A program made the translations under genes and the position numbers. From positions 1,488,001 to 1,552,000 of the forward strand of contig JAQGEQ010000263.1 of NCBI GenBank assembly GCA_034620365.1: a stretch of DNA of 64,000 bases, given 5' to 3'. The notes under the pieces are model-generated. The model saw nothing but the letters and a program-made list of their open reading frames with translations. It was not told where the DNA came from and did no database searches. Positions 35,250 through 48,300 of the stretch are shown here, piece by piece. Origin of the DNA: Pegea sp. RAD2-039 (lineage: Eukaryota; Chordata; Thaliacea; Salpida; Salpidae). Position 1 is the stretch's first letter. Each line of letters opens with the position of its first letter.

Positions 35250-35894
35250 ATGTATCAAGTTTTTATATCAGTAATCGCCGCAAACTTTAATAAGGAGATT
35301 CTCTTGTCTATGCTCCAGAGCTTTGGAAGATTGATTGGAGTAAAGGTGTTCTTTAATAGGGACTATTTTTATGTTTTCGTTAAATACCGAAGCAACGAAT
35401 CAGCAATAAAGGCTTTTGAGTCTCAAGCATATAACCAAAACTTTTTCTTTACATACACCCAAGAATTTCAACAATACTTGCTTTTTACGTATCAACCACT
35501 AGTTGAGCCAGCTGCTGTTCAGATTTTTCAACCTAATCTTCCAGTTTCTCAACTCCAAATACAACAGCATGTAGTTGTAGTACAAAGCCCTTGGAACACA
35601 TTTTCGAAAGACAAGCCAATTATCTTCTTCAATAACTTGGATTATAAAACCAGAGACACAACGTCCTTGGAAGAATTGTTTGGTAATTATGGAAATGTTT
35701 ACTATATTCGTTTGATCAAAGATTCAGATGGCATTTATCACAAAGGCCACGGATTCGTCTTCTTCTATAATTGTTTTAAAGACCCTGCAGTTATTGTAGA
35801 CAAGTGCCAAAATATATTTATCAATGGTCGTAAGCTGATTGTTGAGCTTTCAAACGTTTATAAAAGATTTCTCAAAAAAGAAGTGAAAAATTAA
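35250..35894 (+). CDS. Two-RRM RNA-binding protein, array copy 7
   Basis: An intact frame of 214 residues. It has V33 (KVFFNRD) like the broken copies 5 and 6 but keeps the GGG that they lost, and shares FKDPAV with copy 6. It therefore looks like a descendant of the unbroken parent of that pair, or a repaired relative. RNP1 is KGHGFVFF. Confidence 0.86.
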   Translation: MYQVFISVIAANFNKEILLSMLQSFGRLIGVKVFFNRDYFYVFVKYRSNESAIKAFESQAYNQNFFFTYTQEFQQYLLFTYQPLVEPAAVQIFQPNLPVSQLQIQQHVVVVQSPWNTFSKDKPIIFFNNLDYKTRDTTSLEELFGNYGNVYYIRLIKDSDGIYHKGHGFVFFYNCFKDPAVIVDKCQNIFINGRKLIVELSNVYKRFLKKEVKN

Positions 35895-36740
35895 TTGATA
35901 ACTGCTGACTCCTACATACCCTTTGTTTATTCTTTTATAAAAAATTTTTTAGAAACTTTCTTACTACTACTTTTTTTGATTCGTTATTTATCTATAAGAG
36001 ACGGCAATAGTAATCAACCTAATTTTTTGGTTGCTATTCTACGGTGCTCTGAGAAGAGTGTCTTTGAAACTAGACTTTATGTGGAGACGACGTGCTACTA
36101 TTGATCATGGATATTTGCTTTGTTATCTCTCAGTTTATAGTGCATTCCCTTTAGGAAACTGTTTGATAAACAAAGCTATTTTAGACAAGTCAGACAGCAA
36201 AACTGCGACATATCACTGCCTTTGGTCTTCCTAATGTGTCATCAAACTGGATTTATACAGAGAAACGAAAGGTTATTGCATCATGTGTTCTATTAGAAAG
36301 AAGTTTTATAATAGAAGAAGAGAAAACTTTGGCCATAATGTTTATCATACAACTAAGTTTGCCTTAAATGTTTAGTCAAAATTAATTCGATGGACCAAAA
36401 TATAAAACTCAAGATGAATATTTTCAGTCAGTAATACAAAAACTAAAACAATTTTTTCAAAGTTTTTCATGAAGACAAAAAACTACAAATTAAATTGGTT
36501 TAGTAAGAACTCTGTTAAATTATGTATCTTTTGGTCTTATTATTCATAAATCACTACAGGATTAAGGTAATCAAGGACACTATTTTATTTTCTGAATGTG
36601 AAAATCGTTTGACTAAACTTTTAAATTAGTTTTACTTTTTAAATAATGTTATAGAGACGTTTTTATTTACTTTTTTGTTTAAACTTTTTAATTGTCTTGT
36701 TCTTTATGTTAACAGGTTTAAACTATTTTAAGCAAATACA

Positions 36741-37385
36741 ATGTATCAAGTTTTTATATCAGTAATCGCCGCAAACTTTAATAAGGAGATTCTCTTGTCT
36801 ATGCTCCAGAGCTTTGGAAGATTAATTGGAGTAAAGGCGTTCTTTAATAGGGACTATTTTTATGTTTTCGTTAAATACCGAAGCAACGAATCAGCAATAA
36901 AGGCTTTTGAGTCTCAAGCATATAACCAAAACTTTTTCTTTACATACACCCAAGAATTTCAACAATACTTGCTTTTTATGTATCAACCACTAGTTGAACC
37001 AGCTGCTGTTCAGGTTTTTCAACCTAATCTTCAAGTTTCTCAACTCCAAATACAACAGCATGTAGTTGTAGTACAAAGCCCTTGGAACACATTTTCGAAA
37101 GATAAACCAATTATCTTCTTCAATAACTTGGATTATAAAACCAGAGAAACAACATCCTTGGAAGAAATGTTTGGTAATTATGGAAATGTTTACTATATTC
37201 GTTTGATCAAAGATTCAGATGGCATTTATCACAAAGGCCACGGATTCGTCTTCTTCCATAATTGTTTTGAAGACCCTAAAGTTATTGTAGACAAGTGCCA
37301 AAATATATTTATCAATGGTCGTAAGCTGATTGTTGAGCTTTCAAACTTTTATAAAAAATTTCTCAAAAAAGATGTGAAAAATTAA
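36741..37385 (+). CDS. Two-RRM RNA-binding protein, array copy 8
   Basis: An intact frame of 214 residues and the most diverged intact copy: M80 (LLFMYQP), Q98 (NLQVSQ), M143 (LEEM), and a changed C-terminus (NFYKKFLKKDVKN). RNP2 and RNP1 of RRM2 are kept. The downstream flank is also more worn, as expected near an array edge. Confidence 0.85.
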   Translation: MYQVFISVIAANFNKEILLSMLQSFGRLIGVKAFFNRDYFYVFVKYRSNESAIKAFESQAYNQNFFFTYTQEFQQYLLFMYQPLVEPAAVQVFQPNLQVSQLQIQQHVVVVQSPWNTFSKDKPIIFFNNLDYKTRETTSLEEMFGNYGNVYYIRLIKDSDGIYHKGHGFVFFHNCFEDPKVIVDKCQNIFINGRKLIVELSNFYKKFLKKDVKN

Positions 37386-38229
37386 TTGATAACTGCTGAC
37401 CCTACCGACCCTTTCTTTATTCTGTTATAAAAAATTTCTAGAAACTTTCTTACTACTACTTTTTTTGATTCGTTATTTATCTATAAGAGACGGCAATAGA
37501 AATTAACCTAATCGATTGGTTGCTATTCTACGGTGCTCTGAGAGGAGTGTCTTTGAAACTATCTTTTATGTGAAGACGACGTGCTACTATTGATCATGGA
37601 TATTTGCTTTGTTATCTCTCAGTTCACACTGCATTGCCATTTGGAAACTGTTTGATAAACAAAGCTATCTTAGAGAACTCAGACAGCAAAACTGCGACAT
37701 ATCACTGCCTTTGGTCTTCCTAATGGGTCATCAAACTGGATTTATAAAGAGAAACAAAAGTTTACTGCATCATGTGTTCTATCAGAAAGAAGTTTTATAA
37801 TAAATGAAGAGAAAACTTTGGCCATAATGTTTATCATACAACTAATTTTGCCTGAAATGTTTAGTCAAAATTAATTAATTTGATCAAAATATAAAACTCA
37901 AGATGAATATTTTTAGACAGTAATACAAAAACTAAAACAGTTTTTTCAAAGGTATTCAGGAAGACAAAAAACTACATATTAAATGGGTTTAGTAAGAACT
38001 CTGTAGAATTCTTCATCTTTTGGTCTTATTATTCATAAATCACTACAGGATTAAGATAATCAAGGACACTATTTTATTTTCTGTATGTAAAAATCATTGG
38101 CTAAACTTTTAAATTAGTTTTACTTTTTATGTAATTTTAAAAAGACGTGTTTATCTACTTTTTTGTTTAAACTTTTTAATTGTCTTTTTCTTTAGTTTAA
38201 CAGGTTTGTAAGTAATTTAACTAAATAAA

Positions 38230-38289
38230 ATGTATCAAGTTGTCATATCAGTAATCGCTGCAAACTTTAATAAGGAGAAGTTAATGTGA
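38230..38289 (+). pseudogene. Truncated two-RRM gene, array copy 9
   Basis: The upstream flank, acceptor and first 16 or so codons (MYQVVISVIAANFNKE) are present. Homology then stops near 38279 and a TGA follows at 38287-38289. This marks the right breakpoint of the array. Confidence 0.85.
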
Positions 38290-38780
38290 AATCTAGACAG
38301 AATCTTCGATTTAGATACAATAATTTTTGATACTTTAACTGAAATCATGTAAAGAAGGTTTTTTCTGACTTGACTCATATGTATCTTTATAGAATACGGT
38401 GTCATATGTTTGTTCCTGTAGTTTATTAGATTTGATGTCATTGAATGATTTTAAAAGTTTGTTTAAGCTAGCTACATTTCGATAACTCAAACTGATGTAT
38501 TTGAAGAATAACCCAAATTTCATCTTAATTTTTTTTTTAATTTATTTGAAGTATTTAGTTGAGGTATAAGATTTAAAATATGAAATTAAGTGAATTTGTT
38601 TTACTTCCTTTTTGAGTTAGTGTTTTCCAACTATTTATTTTTATATTTTATTTTTTTTAATGGAATCACTTTAATTTTTGCCGCTTATATACTCTACAAG
38701 TTTGTGTGTTGATATCAGATAACTATCTATTCTTGTTTTCTTTCTTTGCCTAGCTTCTATCTTTTCATGTATTGTCAATA
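38290..38780. other. Spacer between RRM array and CDT1
   Basis: No gene supported. At 38747-38752 a TTTGCCTAG acceptor-like site stands 28 bases before the CDT1 ATG. Confidence 0.55.
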
Positions 38781-41700
38781 ATGGATACCTCTGACCAAAA
38801 AGCAGTAACAAAGTTTTTCACCCAAAGACGCCGGAGCTCATCAAAAAATGATTTAACAGATTTTAAAGAACCTTTGATTAAAGAACGTGGAAGAATAATT
38901 GACAAATTAAATGTTAAACAGAAAGATCGCTTTTCACGTTCTTTGTCCAGATCAAATGGTAAAAAAAACGCAGTAATACAAGGTAAACAATCTTTTGATT
39001 AAATTTTGCTGGTAGAGTTTATAACTTGATTTATTTTTTTTAAATTTGTTAATTAATATTGCTTTCTTAGATATATATTGTTTAGCAATCTTTCAGTTTT
39101 AGTTTTTAATATTTAATTGAAACATAAAAACCAAGTTCTATTAGCTTTTGCTTATTGTTGGTTTTATAATATTCAATTTATAAACTTTTATTTTACATTT
39201 GAAATTTTTATATAACATTTTTGATTTTTAATTTAGAAAATTTGATCTTTACTTTAAGTTAAAACATTTTGTGATTAGTTTTTAAGCACTATATTCAATT
39301 TTATTTGATTTTATCTTTGTTTAGTTTTTAGTATTAAAATATAACTTTATGTATTGAATACTGGTCTATATGAATATTAATAATTAAGGTTTATGCCTTT
39401 TAAAAAGAATTTGTTTCAATTGCTTTGTTGATATATAATTTTTAAATCAACATGTTCTCATTTATTTATTATTTCATGAAAGTTATCTGCTTTTGTGTAT
39501 ATTAGTCACAAAAAAATTAATTCATTTATTCTGTCAACATTGATGGCAAAAGCATCATCTTGTTTATCTTCTCATATATTTTATAAAACATTATAAAATT
39601 TTGAATGTTTTAATAATGTCTTTATCTATTGATTAGTATTTAAATTGACTCTAAACTCAACATAAATCTTTATAGTTTTAGATATGTAATATTCTTATCA
39701 TATGATTAAAGGATTTATTATTATTATTCTTTTAATTACATTTTTTATCTATGTTATATTCATATGTATTTGTCATTTCCTTTATAAAATCAGCATCTTG
39801 TTTTAGATACTGATTTTCACTTTGATTTAGTTTTGATTTAATATTTTTAAAGTATTTTATCAAAAATTCTATGAATCAGTTATGATAATTTAAAATAATA
39901 ATAATATAATGATATTTTTTAATTATTTGCAGATTATTTTTCGTCCCAAAAATTCACTGTAGCTCAGAAAGGATCATGTTCTACACCTGGAAAAAGATCA
40001 AACCCAGACAATAAATTAGACATAACAGAAGCAAAAAAGTTAAAACCGACACCAAAGAAAGGAACAAAAACTGATGATTGTTTGAAAAAATTTAAGTTAC
40101 CAAAGAAGCAACTTGATTTTAAAGACTATGCCAAGTCTAAAAAATTATTTATTGCTGAAGATAAAAAATCTACTAAAGTTTTTGAGAAGTTTTCTGACAA
40201 GAAAACAGATGAGACCCTTGTTGGTGATGCCACTTTAAAAGATACAAGTAAAGAAGTAAAATCTGTAGAAAAGCAATCAATTTGTGCTGAAGATGTTCTA
40301 AAGAACGTTGTGGGTTTAATTGAAAACAATAATCATTCTTTATCAGAGGAAGTAATTGATAACTCAGCAAAAAGTAAAGTTGATGAGGTGGGTTAATTTT
40401 TATCAAGAACTAACAATAAGTTTTTACATTTATTTTATAAAGCTAAAATGTTTATGACGCTAATAAATTATTTATAAATAAATGGTGTTACATTAATAAA
40501 TCTTGATAAAACTTTTAAAATATTTTACAATTTATGATTAAGTTCAGTTGCTTAAATAATATGTATTTTTTTAATTTTAAAATGAATTATTAGTATTTTT
40601 CATTAATAAAATCTGATTAAATTGAATGTTAGATATGAATAGAATGCATAATATAAATTGATTAAATTCCTTATTGAAACTAGCTTAATGAGTTTAAGCA
40701 AATTTATGAAAAACTAGATTAAAAGTTTTTTATTTGTTTTTAGGTTACTCAAGTTGAAAAATCAACTTCAACAGATACTAAAGATGTCTTTGAAGTTGAT
40801 AAGACTTCTTGTGATTGCTCAGTAAAGATTACTTCTCTTAGTCCAAGTCTTGTTCTTCCTCTAAAATATAAAGTGAGATTATTTTTAGTAAAACAGAAAA
40901 GTAAAAACCACTCTTGATAAATTGATTTTCTTTTTTTAGTATATTTACAAAGTTTGAGCAAATTGTTTATTTTTAAAAGATACAGAAAGGCCCTTATATA
41001 TTTCATTTTATAAAAAAATTGAATAAGTTTCTTATAAAAGATAATTTAATAACTCTTCTAAATTCGAATTTTTGAATTTCAAGAAACTGAAAAAGCAGTT
41101 TTCTAGTCTTGATACTGTTCTTCGCTTCCTTTTTAATCGTGGTCAAAGAGGATGTTGGCACAAGATACAAGAGTGTGTGAAAAGTTTCACTCAGTCGTAA
41201 GCAAGCTTCATCAGTTAACTTTCAGCTGATAATTTTCTTTTCAAGAAACTTTACAAAAGAAGATTTGGGTCGAATAAAGCATGTCTTCCCTTCTGCATTT
41301 CGATATGCTTTAGGGAAAATAGAATTTGTTGAAAATGGAAGAATGATTAAAGACGACCACCATCTTTTGATAGAATCTAATTTTGATGCAAACGATGATT
41401 CAAGTAAATAAAGTTTTTATTACTTGAATATTAAACAAATTGTTTCTAAACATTAATTAGGATTTAATCAGTTCCTGTTTTCAATCATCTCAAATATTTT
41501 GACGTTTTTCAGTTTGTGTGATAAATGGTCAGAAACAAATTGATTGTGGATTTTCATCAAGGCGTCTCAAAGAGTTTCATTTGAATCTCATCAATATTGT
41601 CAATACTCATCATCAAGTAAATAATATTTTATTAAATATATCAAAATCAGAAATCATTTCTTGCTGTATTTTAAATAAACTTTTATCTTATTTAAATTCT

Positions 41701-43174
41701 ATTTAATGTCGTCTACAAATGTTTAAAATGAATTATTTCTGATAGATATTTTTTAACTTTTGTTATAAAAAGTTTTCTTAGCTTGCTTTTACCTAAAATC
41801 TTTTTTACAAAATAGAAATTATTACATCAATACTAATTTTCTTCTCTTTGAAAATAGTGAGAAATTAAGCAACAAACTTGCTGCAAAATCTGAATTTTAT
41901 TTTTATGCAGAATTTTCTCTCTGAAAAATATCCTAATCTTGTAATTGATGAAAGCAAGTTGATGAAATGGCATTCTGGTTTTGATGTTAATAAGGTCCCA
42001 GATATTCCAATATCATCTCTTCCTACTCCTAACAAAAATGATAAAGTCTCTTCTGCTAGAAGTATACTTGAACAGATAAAACGTCGCCAAGATGAAATGG
42101 TTTGTTATAAACTTGTTTATCAATTTTTCTACTTGCATACTGTTTAAAGTTGGACTAAAACCATCAGTATTCTGTTTTCTTCTACCCTGATGAACTAATG
42201 TTTTATTTTCTTGGACTTTCAGTTGCAGAAAAAGTTGAAAAAGTTTCAAAATAAAACAGAAGTCAAAAAACAAGTTGAAGATGTAATCATTGAAATACCT
42301 CCAAAAGAAAAACAGGAAGCAAAACCTGTTCCTAGAAAATATAAAAATATTCCTGCTTCCTTATTGGAAAAAGTAAGTCTTAGAGATATCGATTGAGGCT
42401 TATAGAAACGATTTTGTAAAAGTTTAGATAAATAGTTTTTTATCTTCAACAAGAAATATATTTTTTTGTTTGGATTTTATGCATTTTTCGATTAAATACT
42501 TTTCAAATTAGATGTTCATCATCTCAAACTTAAATCTTCTTTTAAAGGTTCGTAAGAAAGAACAAGTAACTGAACTACGAAAGATGATGTTGACTAATGA
42601 AGACGAAAAGAAGATATATCAGTTTCAACATATTATTCAATTAGCAAAATCCTTAAGAACGTAACATATTTTTTGATGAGAGAAATAAAAATTTAGATTC
42701 AAAATTCATTTCAGGTTTTATGTATTTCAACGAAAAAGTTCTCTGCAAATGGATTTCCTTTCTAAAAAACTTAGTAGTACCTCAGAAACAATTAAGAACG
42801 CCAGTAAGTTATCTTCAAAAAACTTGCAGTAAAAAATAAATGAAAATTCTGATATCAACAGAAAATAATTTTTTGTTTATTTGTATATCTGAAAAATTAA
42901 ATATTTACAGAAGTATTTGAATTATTTAACTTTTTCTAAACTTATTAGTTTAATACTTTTAACCAACAACTTTCCAACTTGAAACTAAATTTGATGAATT
43001 TTTTTAGTTGAAATGGATTCTCTTTTACGTCTTCTAGTAAAACATTCACAGAATTGGTTACAAATTGTATCTGTGCGAGATGTGGATTATGTAAAGATCG
43101 ATATGAAAAGACCTCCTTCTCAAATTGTTGCTCATCTGGAAAAGGAAAAGAAATCTTTCGAAGATGCCTTATAG
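38781..43174 (+). CDS. CDT1: DNA replication licensing factor CDT1
   Basis: Eleven exons (38781-38982, 39933-40387, 40744-40872, 41084-41196, 41246-41403, 41513-41616, 41911-42099, 42223-42372, 42548-42660, 42715-42803, 43008-43174) join in phase to 622 residues; human CDT1 has about 546. The N-terminus holds a PIP box, QKAVTKFF at 6-13, followed by TQRRR. This is the CRL4-Cdt2 degron layout with Lys where TD is usual. A Lys-rich disordered region follows. The geminin-binding winged helix runs from LPLKYK (about 257) through SSLDTVLRFL, IKHVFPSAFRYAL and LLIESNF. Then come LMKWHSGFDVNKVPDIP (human RWHPRFNVDEVPDI) and the C-terminal MCM-binding winged helix ending WLQIVSVRDVDYVKID. CDT1 loads MCM2-7 at origins with ORC and CDC6. 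The gene looks intact. Confidence 0.92.
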
Positions 43175-45362
43175 ATGAATTCCTAAAAGTTCTCATTTAA
43201 TATATTTAACTTTTAAAAGTTTCTTCTCTTTTGATGATTTTTTGGATGGTTTCGGACTTATGTTGATGGTGTCTTCTTAAATGATCTTTCTTGCATCCTC
43301 TTAAATTATTTTCTTGAATCTTTAAATTTTTTTCATAGGTTTTTAGTGTAGTTCAGGTTGTTTGATTTTTTTTAATTACTTCCAATTAAAGCTTTCTAGA
43401 ATTGACAATTTTTTTATTTGAAATTTATTTATTGGCTATCACAATTTTCGATTTAATAATTTCAGTTTGTTTCTAAAAAGCGAAATGATAAATATGAAAA
43501 AAAAATTTGACGTAATTTTTTTAAGTAAGATTTACCCCACTTTTGAAAATTTGAATTTGTCAAGTTGTATGAGACCCAGAAAGATACATTTATTACAATT
43601 TAGTAGGTATTCAACAAAAATAAATGTGATTGACTGGCCTACTTGTTAGCGCTACTCTTAGGTTAACAACCACTTAGATTGCTATGATCATTAAATAAGT
43701 TTGTACTTTGATAGAATCTTATCCGGAAATAATAAGTCTTTCAATCCATTTTTATCGAAGTTATCAATAGTTAAATGTGATTCACGTTGAACGGGTTAGT
43801 AGTAAACTTATTGCACCAAATAAATTTTAGTTCAAAATACTTATACAGTAGTCATTTGCTTCTATGAGTAAATAAGTCACTCAAGTTATAAGCGAGTAAA
43901 TCTTTATAATCTTAGCTATTAAATAAATAGTAAATGAAGGTTTATCTAATTTTCTCTTAATATTGAATAGGACTACTCTATTTCCTGTTTAAAATTTCTT
44001 TGATATGATAAAGGATTTTCAATCTTTAATTGACCAACTAAAAGTTTTTAAATGAGAAACTATTAATCAGTTGAAAAGCTATTTTCAATGTATGTTAGTG
44101 GGAGTTTTCATCAGTACCTGTTGATATCTTACCTAGTATGTTTTTATATCCGTTCCAGGTTTATTTCAGCTTATTTTGTTTACCTAAAGTTTTTTACTGC
44201 ATCTTTCTGTTTGTAAGAGAACTTTATAGGTTTTTCTTTGATAAAAATAAAAGTATTTTTTCTGGTAGTTTATTCAACAATTTACTCATTAAACTTCAAG
44301 TATGTATCTAAAAAACTGATTGAAAGAAAAACAACTTCAAGTTGTATTATTGGTACAAAACTTTACATCTAAATCCTTACTTATAGCTCACAAAATAAAT
44401 TATAAACCTATAATTGTGATTTGTATAATAACTATAAGAACCAATCTTCTTTCTGTAATCAAACAAAGTTTTTAGATAAATACATTTTTATCTATATTTC
44501 AAAAGATACTTTTATCTTTTAACTTTTAAATACTTATTATTTTTAAATAATTCAATCGCTTCAGCAAAAATCAGTTGTTGGATTTTTATTGTTTTACATG
44601 ATAACTAGTTAAATTTAAACTTACTATAATCCGTATGTCGATATATTTAGGTTAAATTGTAACATAAAGCCATTTTTGTACTACTTTTACATTGTCTATA
44701 TTTAGTGAATAGCAACGAATCACCAAACTGCTGGAAGTTTCTGTATTTTGAAATGGTTTATTTGATTTTATTAAATAAGTCTAATGTAAATATTGAGTAT
44801 TATTATCAATTCTTTATTTCAACAATTTTTATACTTACATAAAACAGAAAAATAATTTCCATGTTTTTGTTTTTTATTTTGTTCCATTTAAGTTATGTTA
44901 TGAACTATATTTTAAGAAGTATATATTGAAATATGATTCAACACAACTTTAGATAAAGATTTTTTTTATCTCCATATATCAATTTATTAATTATTGTACA
45001 ATTTTAAACTTTGTTACTCTTGTTAATAATTTAATATATTACTTTTTATATACTATTGGTTTTAGATAGTTTAACAGATAAACTCTGTTTTACTAGTGTT
45101 TATGTAACAGCAAATCTAATCATAATCGATTTAAAAAACTATAGATGACAACTAAATAATAATTTAAATATATTATATTACTTGTTGAAATATATTTTTC
45201 AATTTAAATTGAATAAAAATATATTTGATTGCATAATTTAATTAGTTCAGTTAACTTTTATTAAAATTATCTATTTTATTGGGATTACCTTATATTTATT
45301 TTGGTGATATGTGTTAATTATGGTTTATTTTTAGGTTTTATATTATTTATTTTTGATCAAAT
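43175..45362. other. Intergenic AT-rich stretch
   Basis: 2.2 kb between CDT1 and CHORDC1, both on the plus strand. No gene, tRNA or clear repeat seen. CHORDC1 has an acceptor-like TTATTTTTAG about 28 bases before its ATG. Confidence 0.55.
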
Positions 45363-48300
45363 ATGGATGAGTTATTTATGTGTTATAATAAGGCTTGTGG
45401 CCAAAAGTTTACATTTGCATCTAATTTAGAAGGTGATTTTTTTTATCTTTTATTTAAAATTATATTTATTTTATATAAATAGCTTCTTTATTAGAATAAC
45501 TTTTAAATAACTAGTTTTTAACTTTTATCAAGATAAACTTGTTTTAATAGTTCAATGTCAAAATTTTACTTTTAAATAGTATTTTGAATATTTGTTTTTA
45601 TTGATCTGTCTATTTAAACTTATTCTAATTTACTTTTTTCTGTAAAATTGTTGGTTAAAAGTGATTGATTATTTATATGAGTTAATTATTTTATGTCCTG
45701 ATTTAAAAATCGAATGTAAATGTTTTAAATACATGATTTTATCTTAACATTAGATATAAGAACTAGTTTATAAACATAATTGTTTTATAATATTTTAATG
45801 AAGCTTATTAGATTGATAAATTGTATATTTATTTGTCATTTAGTTTAGTTTTTTGTGAATTTAAAAGTGATTTTATAAACATAAAAGATAATAAAATAAG
45901 TTTTAAAAGTAATTATTAATAATGCTAAGAATATTTATTACTTTTTAGGAATTGTTGGTGCTTTAAATATCATACTATCTTTATTGTGGATATCATTAAA
46001 AATCATAGTTTGATCAACTTAAATATAGATCTTATGCCCTCAAGTATTTACTTAAAATTAGCTTTATAATTAATTATAAAGTTAATGATAATAGCTGAAT
46101 TATGTGTTAATTAGGAATTTTACATAATAGGTATTTGTTCTTTTTTTGAAATTAACTAAAAAGTATGATTTGAGTAATTTTCTTGACAAGTAGTTTTAAT
46201 ATGTTACCATTTTATTCATTTGCAATTGAAAACTGTGTTAATCTCATATCTTTAGTATGTTCTGACTTTCTATAGTGGTTTTTGGGAATTTTTTCGGTTA
46301 CTTTTCAGAAGTCAAATTATGTTATATTTTCTATTAGAACGTTTCTTATCTGTATCCATGCATTAAATAAACTATAAAATTAGTTGCTAAATATCTATTA
46401 AACACTTTTTATTGACACTTTATTTACCTTCTTATGTTTTATTGCATAAATAAAATGTAGTTTTGTATTACATTTATTTATTTATATTCAATATTTCTTA
46501 GATTCATGTAGATACCACCCTGGTACACCTGTATTTCATGATGCTTTAAAGGGTTGGTCATGTTGTTCTAAACGCACAACAGATTTTTCTGATTTCTTAA
46601 ATATACCTGTAAGTTATCAATTGAATTATATGTTTAATAATGAAAATGTTTAATTGAATTGATAATGTTTGTAAACATTTTATTCTATTAAAATAATTCT
46701 TTTTTTAATTGAGGGTTGTAAAATTGGCAAACACAACCATGAAAAGCCGAAAGAATTGATAAAAGATGAAGTAATTAATACAAAAGTTGATAAAAAGGAA
46801 TTAATTCCTCAACTACCTTCATCACAACCCCAAAATCAACCCCTTCCTATTGAGTCCTCTCGACCTAGGTATTTCATCTACATATTTATTTCAAATAAGT
46901 TTAGAATTTATTTGTTTGATTGACTTTTTATTTTTGTAATTTTATGTTTTCCTAAATTTGAATTAATTCTATTATAATTTAAAATATTTGATATTTGGCA
47001 AATAATTCAGAAAATAGTAGTTTGAATTCTTCCAAAAATATGTTTACAATTTGATGAACTTTTACAGCATCAATCAATCTAAAGTTGATCTACCAATCAA
47101 AACTACTTCATCATATAATCAATCCAAAGTTGATCAAATCTTACTAAATAAGGAGACATCAAATAAGGTTGAGATAGGAACCATTTGTAAGCACAAAGCA
47201 TGTAATGAGGTATTTAAGAAAGTCTTTCTGTTAATTTAAGTTAAATTCAATTTATTTTTCAAGTCTTACACTGGAACATCTGATGATGATTCTACATGTA
47301 TCTATCATCCTGGTTCTGCGATATTTCATGAAGGGTAACAACAAACACTTCTTATATTTATGATTTTGATTATTTACTTCGGTGGTTCTCAACTTTTCTA
47401 ACTGTCAGTATGTTTCAAACTCTGTAAAGATTCAATAAACCCACATCAATGTGAATATGTGCTACTAGCGCGACCCATAGCTTGTGAAATACTGATGTAT
47501 ATGTTCTAATTCAATCTAATCGCTTCTGTGTAAAAAGCAAATTTAAAATTTGACCTTTAGGGTTGCTAATAACCTTTAAAAATACAAATCTTTCAAATTA
47601 TTTGATGACAGTTTAAAGTTGTAATTACTTTTCAAATCTTCTTACAGAATGAAGTACTGGTCTTGCTGTGAACGAAAAACTTCTGATTTCAATTCCTTCC
47701 TTAGTCAGCAAGGTTGTACTAAAGGTAAACATGTCTGGAAAGAAGATATCAAACTAGATGTTGAATGTCGCTGTGACTGGCACCAAACTGGTAATCTTGT
47801 CAACTTTACTATATTTGCCAAAAATGCAAATGCCAAGTTCTGCAACTTTTCTGCAAATTCAGTCTCTGTAAGTTGTTTATATTTTTGTGGTTTGGAATAA
47901 TAAAGTTTTCTTGTTTCTAGTTTGATGCAGAAGTCTATTTTGAAGGAGGAAAACGTTTCAGTATTTCTTTTCATCTAGAACAAGTAAGCTTTCTTTTATC
48001 TACAAATTACATTTGAAAGATAAAAAAATGATTTAAAAACTTTCTGAAAATATATTTTCAATTCTAATTCTATTCTTGAACTCAGATAAAAATTTTAGAA
48101 GAAATTTCTTTAATAAAAATTCGATTTACTTTTGTCACTTTCAAATTCAAAACTTTCAAATTCTTTTTAATGACAAAATATTACTGAACTCTCTATGAGT
48201 TGTTAGAGTGTTCATGAGAAGCAGAAGTTGGTTTTTGCGGATTAAAACGTGTAAAACTTCCATCTTTACTGCTTCATCAGATTTAAAACAAGAAATTTAA

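Larger units (their letters stand above)
25345..38280 (+). repeat. Tandem array of about 1,490-bp units, each with a two-RRM gene
   Basis: The start codons of the repeated gene lie at 25877, 27367, 28857, 30347, 31837, 33327, 35250, 36741 and 38230. The spacing is 1,490 bp for the first five steps. One step of 1,923 bp is explained by an insert at about 34379-34943. The last two steps are 1,491 and 1,489. Coding and non-coding parts of the unit are almost equally similar between neighbours, so whole units were duplicated recently or are kept alike by gene conversion. The array begins with a unit tail at 25345 and ends inside a truncated ninth gene. Copies at the right end are more diverged than those at the left. 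Confidence 0.95.

Noticed and set aside
25345..38280. CRISPR array or satellite DNA
   Set aside because: The unit is about 1.5 kb and contains an intact protein-coding gene. There are no short repeats with unique spacers, and the genome is eukaryotic.
40126..40406. Minus-strand frames over CDT1
   Set aside because: Shadows of the CDT1 exon 39933-40387, which is in phase with ten other exons.
43467..43649. Plus-strand frame of 60 codons downstream of CDT1
   Set aside because: Chance length for AT-rich DNA, no recognisable pattern, no splice partner.
47705..47974. Minus-strand frame of 89 codons
   Set aside because: Antisense to CHORDC1 exons 6 and 7.
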